NCBI GenBank assembly: GCA_947179155.2
Contig: OX359273.1
Coordinates: forward strand, 10,665,001 to 10,729,000
From: Hedera helix
Lineage: Eukaryota; Streptophyta; Magnoliopsida; Apiales; Araliaceae
DNA length: 64,000 bases
Reading direction: 5' to 3'
This document shows positions 56,135-64,000 of the stretch, in pieces (position 1 is the stretch's first letter; each line of letters begins with the position of its first letter). The notes under the pieces were generated by a model. The model did not search any database. It saw only the letters and a list, made by a program, of their open reading frames with translations, and was not told where the DNA came from. A program made the translations under genes and the position numbers.

Positions 56135-59100
56135 TGTGACGACACCAAATCCGGGTTCCTTGAACCTCGGATTCGGTTCAACACGAGTACAACATTTTCC
56201 TTATTGTTCATGAATTACAACACTATTATAATTGGTAAATAACCATTTATTTACAATTTTACAGCATCTCTTTCTATTCCAGAATCGAAATCTTTATACA
56301 TTCCTAGTATGTCTTAATATCATACATGATACGACATTCTATTACAATCAACTTATGTATTTAACACTCATATAACATACCAACTAAGTTTTATGATACA
56401 CAATCATTTACCTGTCCAATTCGGACTGATATCTACAATAGATATTTAGATCTTCAATGGAAGTAATATATTTTCCTGTTCCTTGTTCTTTATCGAGAAC
56501 TTCAGGTAACTAGCCTTATCTGAAATTGTTGGTTTAGGCAAGAGTGAGCACGACGGCTCAGCAAGTTCAACAGCTACACATAAAATTTACAATTTATACT
56601 AACATCATGTTTTTCATGCATTTCAGTTTATGACATACTGCTCATGCATATCATGCCTCGCATTTAATCTATGCTTCATGTCTAACCTCTATCATGACAT
56701 ATAGTTCAATGCAGAACAATTGTCTTAAATCAACTACCGCATATCAACAGTTCAAATCAACTTATTGCACAAAGGCACATTAAAATATCTTTGCACATAA
56801 CCACGTATGAGCACATCTCAGTTTACTAACAAACTTATAATTCATGCACATAATACAACACGTTCTGAAAAACTTGCCTGGACTTGTATAACCAGCTTAC
56901 GTTAATCTTTCACGTTCCTTGCACCACCTACACGGTATGTGAGATCAACGGTACACAATATCAGTCAAAGTTTGACTCAATACTAAATCTTATTTTAAAG
57001 ATATTTATTTCTTCTTATCATCCCCTTTATTTAATAAGGTTAATTTCATATTTTAGTCTCTCTTTGACTTGACTCAGTGTTTCATATTCAACACCATAAA
57101 TCTTTTGTTCGAAACTATGCAATTCTGACATTTATTAATGTCACTGCATTAAAACTTGAACCCTATATTTATTTAGGTCGATCCACCAATTAATCACTAA
57201 TGGACCATACCCTTGGTTTAACTTAATCACATCATTTATCTCGATACCTATCATAATATTATCCACCTTGGATAATATTTTAAATTTTACTATCAATTAG
57301 TAATAACTTATAATGTTATTTAATTGTTAAATAACACTTTAAATAATCATTACTATTATTAATTTATTTTTAATAATAGTTTACCTTAATCATTATTATT
57401 AATCTTTTAATAATAATTTAATTGCTTGCTAATATTATTACCCTTTAATAATATTTTAATTGACTTCTCATTATTATCAATCATTTTAATAATAATTTAA
57501 TTGTTCATCAATATTATCAATCATTTAATAATATTTGAAATCCTCACGTATCATTAGTAATTATTTAATAACGATTCAACCCTTAACTATTATTACCCAA
57601 TAGTTAATTACTTGTTAAACAATATTATTAATTCTTTAATAATATTCTAAATCTTTATTTATCATTATTATTTATTTAATAATGATTTAACTCTTAACTA
57701 TTATTATTTAATAGTTAATTAAATGCTAAATAATATTATTAATCCTTTAATAATATTTTAAATTAATTACATATCATTATTAATTATTGAATAATGATTT
57801 AATTCTTAACTATTATCATTTAATAGTTAGTCAATAATATTATCAATATATTTTAATTACTTAATAATTCTTCTTTCGATTAAGTAATAATTTATTCCAC
57901 TTAATTACCATGTAATTATTATTTAATATGAATTAAATAATAATTAATTAACTAATTATCCGAACTCATTATTTAATATTAATTAAATAATAATTAATTA
58001 ATTAATTAACCTTACTTATTATTTAATATTAATTAAATAATAAATAATTAGTTTATTAACCTTAATTATCCTTTAATTATTATTTAATATTAATTAAATA
58101 ATAATTAATTACTTAATTAACCTTACTTATTATTTAATATTAATTAAATAATAAATAATTAGCTTTCTAACTTTAATATTCTTTAATTATTATTTAATAT
58201 CAATTTAAATAATAATTAATTATTTATTTAACTTTACTTATTATTTAAGTGCAATTAAATAATAAATAACTAACTTATTCATCTTAACATCCTTTAATTA
58301 TTATTTAATATTCATTAAATCATAATTAATTAATTACATAACTTCATATATTATTTAATATTTATTAAATAATATTTAATTAGATTATTAGCCTATTTAT
58401 ACACTAATAAATAGCTAATATATAGTGAATCACTCCAATAATTTCAAATTTTACTTTATAACACTTAACTAGCATGCCAATAGGTCAAATATTATTTTTT
58501 TGAAATTAAAAATAATTTTCCCATAATTATTAGCAATTTAGTAAGCTTTAATCCACCATTAATTCTAATAAATACCAAATTACAAAAGAATTCGGATTTT
58601 AAATTTTGATAATTTTCTTTATAAAATTATAAGCATTTTCTCTTTTGGAACCAACCCAAGAACCGGCCTAAAAATGCCCGAACCGGCCCTACCTAGAAAT
58701 CATGAAAAACCGAAAAAAACCGAACCGGCCGGTTTTTTTAAAAAAATAGGCAGATTACTTTTATGCTTTTTCAGACTTGGGGTCTTCGACGGGAACTTGA
58801 ATAAAATGAAATCCACAAGTCCGATTGAGGCCTATTTGGTATCGATGGATTCGTAACTTCCCGAACTACATTTTTCTGTTATCAAATATCAAATTTGGAT
58901 TTGTTTTGGTCACAGAAATTGGCTCTAAACCGGACTGTTGTGCACAGCCCTAAAACAGTGGGTGTGTTTTGGTTGAAAAATCATAACTTGCTCATTTTAA
59001 ATCGGATCGAAGTGATTCCACTTGGAGGATCTTCATATCCCACACATCTAACACCAGAAATTTACGGATCATGAATCCGACTTACGGATCATGCCCAGAA

Positions 59101-61098
59101 ATTTCGGGAGTGGCTGCCATGATTTTGGTTACTTGGTTTTCGTCGGTAAAAACTTATTTGATGATTTTGATGAAATCTTTCCACATAAATACACCCAAAA
59201 ATTCATATTAAACCCATGTAACCCTAGATATATCAATCTAGCATGTTTCTACCTTTTTAGATTTTGAAAATTAGTTTTCTACCAAAGAAATTACATAGTA
59301 CCCAAAGAACAATACCAAGCTAGAATGTTTTATACCTTTTGTTGATTATCCTCTTTGTTAGAACTTTGAAAAGACTTGGATGATCAATCTTCTTACATAG
59401 ATAGATTCCTCTTGATGAGACCTCCATCTTTAAACCTTGCTTCTTCTTCATCCAATCATCCAAGCATCAAGAATCTTGTTTCTCTTCCATGGCTTCTCTC
59501 TTTTCTCTCTAGCTCTCCTCTCTTCTACTTGGAGAATTGAAGAAGAAAAGAAACAAATGAAATGATCTAAGTCTCCTTCACTCTCACTCTCTCTATCTAT
59601 TGTAGAGACTTAACCCAATGTGGTTTAATTTTGCTAGCAACTAACCTTAGGTTAGTTCTTATCTCATTTAACATTAGCTTTGACCACACCTTTTCCCATC
59701 ACTTAACCAACATATGGTTAAATCTCTACATTATACATATATATTATATATCTATACACTTTGACTAACATTACTTGCAACCATCAAAACTTGGCTTGAT
59801 TTAAGGGAATGGACTTGGTTGATTGACTAAAATGTGACATCTATCAAGCTTGAGTCTAGGCTTCCTTTTGAGTGTAAATAAAGCAACAAGCAAGCAAAAT
59901 CTACACTCTTTTCACCAAGTGGGCCCCAAAATTCGGGATTTGCTCTAATATTACACCAATTTGGCTTTATTTTTATATCCTATATCATTATATAAGTATC
60001 CATATATATATACACCAATGTATATATATTGACCACAACTTTGACTATCATTTGGCTCCACATTGGATCAATTTAATATTTCTATTGGGCTCGTCAATTA
60101 AATTTGTTTGGGCTCAATTTAATTACTACATTGGGCTAATATTAAATACCCTATGTTACATTTAATTAAACAAGCATTGGGTTTGGTTAATTATTACATA
60201 AATCCATGTTCAAATTAAATTATATGGACTACTAGGTTAAATTAATTTGACCTAGTTTAATACCTCAATTGGACTTATAATATAATCCAATTAGATTTGC
60301 TATAATTAATTCTACCACATTGGGTTACTTAATTAACCCATCCACGGTTAATTCTTAACCCCACATTTATTTATCTAGCAATTAACCAATGATTGGTTAA
60401 TGTTATCTCTCTTGTCAACCAACTAGGGTTATTCAATTAACTAGACACTAGTTAATTCTCTACACTCAATCAATACTTGAAATGCTTCTCCCAACCATTG
60501 ACCATCATTTGACTTTTAATGGTTTGGGCTACATAACTTACTTTTTATTGGCTCTCTTATTTAATTACCCATTTCATGCAAATATCTCCATATTGGGCTT
60601 ACATCTATAACAACTTATTAATTAAGTAAATTACTTAATTAATTAACTTCTTAATATTGTCCTTCAAGGCAATATTTCACTTCCCTACTTGTTACTCATA
60701 ACCTTAATTCATAACTTATATAATTAATTCAATTAATTATATTACATGACTTTTCTTTTTAATCCATACTAAAACTAATTAATTTATTAGTTTTATTAAG
60801 TATTTAATTTACTTCACACATCATCTTGTTTGACTAACAAACTCAACTATAGGTGTATATATATAAATATTAATATATTCACCTTCACTTCTCAATTGAA
60901 TTTCTTTCTTAAATAAATTATCTACATGCATCATTAAAATATTCTCACATTTAATTTCTAACAAATAATTTATGTTAAAAAAAAATGTTTACTCATTTTC
61001 TACACATCTTCCTTCTCACCTTCTAGGTTTAAACCTTAACCTTTAATAAAATCAATTAAGATATTATTTAAAATCTTGGAAATATCTGGGATATTACA
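56135..61098 (-). repeat. 3' LTR of element B (4964 bp)
   Basis: Minus strand starts TGTAATATCCCAGATATTTCC's first bases TGTAATATCCC and ends GGGTGTCGTCACA. Landmarks: AAAAG|GTATAAAA (about 59340), repeated ACCGGCC words incl. AACCGGCCGGTT (58670-58735), an AT-palindrome tract (57290-58390), AG|GCAAGTT (56878-56870), hairpin TGAGC/GCTCA (56560-56545), acceptor-like AATTTCAG (about 56520). No gene; short ORFs are chance. Confidence 0.92.
57290..58390. repeat. 1.1-kb tract of AT-rich palindromic repeats in LTR B
   Basis: The right half repeats TTATTTAAT-ATTA-ATTAAATAA about every 50-60 bp; the left half repeats AATATTATTAAT...TTAATAATATT and TTAACTATTATT...AATAGTTAA words. Each unit is a self-complementary hairpin. 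Confidence 0.85.
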
Positions 61099-63292
61099 TT
61101 CACCCCTTCTTATAAGAATTTCGTCCCCGAAATTTCATTATACTCATTTCAACCAGTTTTTCATCACTGAGAATATCTCTTTACTCATCGAATTCTATGA
61201 CCACCCTTTTCTAGGAAGTTCATACTTTTCACAATTCCAGAACAATGGAATATCTTGCAGAAGAATAAATTGAAAATCAATATCTTACAAAAGAATAAAT
61301 TGAAAATCAAAATATTCATTAAAACTTTCATACTATTCTGAGGAGTCATAAAGACTATGAACATACTGCGAGAATGTTTATCAATCACAATGACTGAAAA
61401 CATACCATAATGGTTTCGTACGCTAGGTGATCAGCCTATCGTACTCTAGCGCTATGCACAACGACTTCTGTTGGGGTCGAACTCTTTGGATTTACCAACC
61501 CATATCAGCATGCCACCACTGTTGGGCGCCCCCTCGCGGGTTCTTTATTCATGGCTCTGACATATCCCCCATTATGGGGTTGTTCACCTCAGACTTACTA
61601 CAAAATTCCGCTCCAGCATACGTTGGATTGGAAAATAAAACTTGAGTCATTTCTGACCAAAAGTGTCCAGTCAAAATAAATGACATAGACTCACATCATT
61701 AGACTGTTCATATATTACGAACTGAAAATCATTTTAGATTAAAACAACTGAAATACATTTTTAGGACTTCATGATACCGCACCGTTGCAACAGCGCGTTG
61801 AGGATTCCGTCTTTTTCATCTCTGCACCATGGCTTTAATGGCGTGTGATGATTTTATAAATACATTTTGATATTTTTAAATCAATTTGTCTAGCCGAAAC
61901 AATTAGCATAGACTCTTCTTTACACGTTTCAAAATACTGAAAATCATTTTGACTTTGTCATATTACATCGTACCATAGTGGGCTTAAAAATACATCCAAC
62001 ACTAGGTTACTCTGCATTGATGACTCCATCGTTTATCATCTCTGCACTAAATGCATTAATGATTATGAAAACACACTTTGACATTTTCAAAAGCACAAAA
62101 GTGCGAATTTAGCACGATTTTAAGAATTTCAAAGTCTAGCATAGCTAGAAGATTTGGAATATCCTAAAACCTCAAAACACCTCAAATTTTTCCTCCACAT
62201 TCTTTTCCAGCTTAATAACTATATCTAGTATAGCCTTAACCTGACTACTTAACTCTATCCATACTCACTGTTCATCAAACTCACCACGTATTTGGGTTCA
62301 GGAACTTACCACAATCATATGGTTTGAGGAACTTGTCCTAGTCAGGCCAAAGTCGCCCATTCGCTGAGGGGTTCCACCACATAACTATGAGTCACGAACT
62401 TTCCATGCGTGTCGGTTCTCAGAACACGAACTTAACTTAACATCCTCTACCTATTCATTATACATGAGAAAAGAATCACCTTTTCAACATTCATATAACA
62501 AATAGCGCGACACCAGATTTCAATCGATTATCACTATAGGAAGCTAAGTGGTCGTCAAACCAAACACAATCTCCCGCCCATACAAGAAATTGGTCAACTC
62601 AGCCACTAATCAATATAGAAAGTTAAGCGGTCGTTAAACCAAGAACAAATACATCAGTTTCCCAACTCTTCAACACTGTAAGGAACACCTGCCATCAGTG
62701 CATACGTTTATTCTACGATACACACTGATCGTGCCAAGTTTCGCAGCAGCATCTCCCAAATTGGTTCGCTGACATATCATAGCCCCCGCCCATACAAGGG
62801 TTCGTTCAACTCAACCACTATATTAATATAGGAAGCTAAGCGGTTCTAAAACCAAGCACAAATCCATACAAGGAATCGTACAGCTCAACCACTAATATGA
62901 GTCCTCAATTAAAAACCCCCAAACCTCTAATTTTTCTTAACTGAATACGAATTCTATCCATTCATATTTTAGCACATTTGCCTCATTACGAGTTCATCTC
63001 TCTAGATCATTTCATGACCTTATTAGCATTTTCTTTATGCTTCTCAAAATCTTATCATAAAATATTTTTCTATCATTTCTTCAAATTAGGTACAACGTGA
63101 CCTTTTTCATTTCTCTTATAGCTTCTCAAATCCATCTTTGGATAATCTTCTATATATGAATTTTTCAAATTCACCTTTTATTACTTAAACTCTTCCGAGT
63201 TTATTCATTTATCATTTTACTTATCTTCTACACGGTTATAGCCTAAGGTACTCTTACCTAAGGTTTATAACCTATCAGCTCTGATACCAACT
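61099..63292 (-). other. Noncoding interior of element B
   Basis: Minus strand from the primer site: three tandem relatives of a CGCCCATACAAGG / CAACTCA-CCACT unit (62900-62530), the block shared with A and C (62440-62269), a GTCTAGC/GCTAGA-type hairpin (about 62135), a 26-nt stem-loop (61913-61888), a CACCAT/ATGG hairpin (about 61826), then hairpin AATTTCG-GGGA-CGAAATT (61134-61117) and purine tract AAGAAGGGGTGAA (61111-61099). No ORF of note. Confidence 0.78.
63278..63289 (-). promoter_or_regulatory. Primer binding site of element B
   Basis: Minus strand TGGTATCAGAGC, three bases from the 5' LTR end at 63293; complementary to initiator Met-tRNA. Confidence 0.9.
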
Positions 63293-64000
63293 TGTGACGA
63301 CCCCAAATCCGGGTTCCTTGAACCTCGGATTCGGTTCAACACGAGTACAACATTTTCCTTATTGTTCATGAATTACAACACTATTATAATTGGTAAATAA
63401 CCATTTATTTACAATTTTACAGCATCTCTTTCTATTCCAGAATCGAAATCTTTATACATTCCTAGTATGTCTTAATATCATACATGATACGACATTCTAT
63501 TACAATCAACTTATGTATTTAACACTCATATAACATACCAACTAAGTTTTATGATACACAATCATTTACCTGTCCAATTCGGACTGATATCTACAATAGA
63601 TATTTAGATCTTCAATGGAAGTAATATATTTTCCTGTTCCTTGTTCTTTATCGAGAACTTCAGGTAACTAGCCTTATCTGAAATTGTTGGTTTAGGCAAG
63701 AGTGAGCACGACGGCTCAGCAAGTTCAACAGCTACACATAAAATTTACAATTTATACTAACATCATGTTTTTCATGCATTTCAGTTTATGACATACTGCT
63801 CATGCATATCATGCCTCGCATTTAATCTATGCTTCATGTCTAACCTCTATCATGACATATAGTTCAATGCAGAACAATTGTCTTAAATCAACTACCGCAT
63901 ATCAACAGTTCAAATCAACTTATTGCACAAAGGCACATTAAAATATCTTTGCACATAACCACGTATGAGCACATCTCAGTTTAATAACAAACTTATAATT
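63293..64000 (-). repeat. 5' LTR of element B, 3' end (continues beyond window)
   Basis: Equals 56135-56842 except two positions (GACCCC/GACACC near the end and one A/C near 63983). The rest of the LTR is outside the window. Confidence 0.95.

Larger units (their letters stand above)
56135..64000 (-). mobile_element. Element B (minus): LARD-like LTR retrotransposon inserted in A (right end outside window)
   Basis: Minus strand: 5' LTR from beyond the window to 63293, primer site 63289-63278, interior 63292-61099 (2.2 kb, no credible ORF), purine tract, 3' LTR 61098-56135. The visible LTR overlap of 708 bp shows two differences by eye, so insertion is recent. Its LTR sequence is distinct from A/C, yet interior blocks are shared. 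Confidence 0.93.

Noticed and set aside
58674..58856. 60-codon ORF with Pro-rich start in LTR B
   Set aside because: Lies over the ACCGGCC palindrome words of an LTR; no homology and no counterpart seen.

Overview
The window is repeat-dominated nuclear DNA from a flowering plant. Tat- and Athila-lineage Ty3/gypsy retrotransposons, a Ty1/copia element and chromovirus-type LTRs point to a plant, probably a dicot, but I cannot name the species. No host gene, tRNA or rRNA gene was found. Almost all of it is LTR retrotransposons inserted into one another, with AT-rich LTRs carrying small GC-rich islands.

Left part, 1-10436: the 3' part of a Tat-lineage element. It holds the end of an intact pol (RNase H, a second archaeal-type RNase H, integrase), a post-pol noncoding block, two antisense extra genes (a DUF7745-like ORF and a plant-mobile-domain-like gene with two visible introns and one homopolymer frameshift), a 36-bp minisatellite of 21 units, the polypurine tract (PPT) and a 2-kb LTR. 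That LTR is followed directly by a primer binding site (PBS) and leader, so it is shared by two tandem Tat copies. The second copy is cut off at about 10437 by a decayed minus-strand Ty1/copia element (about 10437-16678, resuming 31317-32142).

Middle, 16679-31311: an Athila element (LTRs 16679-17951 and 30036-31311, target duplication CCTAT on both sides) lies inside the copia-derived sequence. Gag, protease, RT/RNase H/integrase and an extra downstream ORF are recognisable, but all carry in-frame stops. A solo LTR with its own duplication GGTTT (24290-27418) sits in its 3' region.

Right part, 32143-64000: a stack of chromovirus-related LTRs. F (32143-34886, minus) keeps the last codons of pol. 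G (34887-36666, plus) is an LTR end with a Met-tRNA PBS. H (36674-37225) is the start of an Athila-like LTR. C (37226-48894, minus) has two long LTRs and a noncoding interior holding a solo LTR, D (40990-44558, duplication TACTC). A (48895-56134, plus) is inserted in C's 5' LTR. B (56135 to beyond 64000, minus) is inserted in A's 3' LTR. A, B and C have LTRs of 3.4-5 kb around noncoding interiors of 2.2-2.9 kb, the layout of large retrotransposon derivatives (LARDs), which must borrow proteins from autonomous relatives. LTR pairs differ by about 0.3% in A and B and about 1% in C by eye, so the stack is young and its order is readable.

The most unusual signal is a set of structured noncoding elements conserved between the LARD-like families although their LTRs have diverged: a tetraloop hairpin just before the PPT whose stem changes in a compensated way, repeated 26-nt stem-loops in the interior, a TGAGC/GCTCA hairpin in every LTR, a conserved AG|GCAAGT motif resembling a GC-AG intron donor, and GC-rich palindromes beside a 60-bp repeat.
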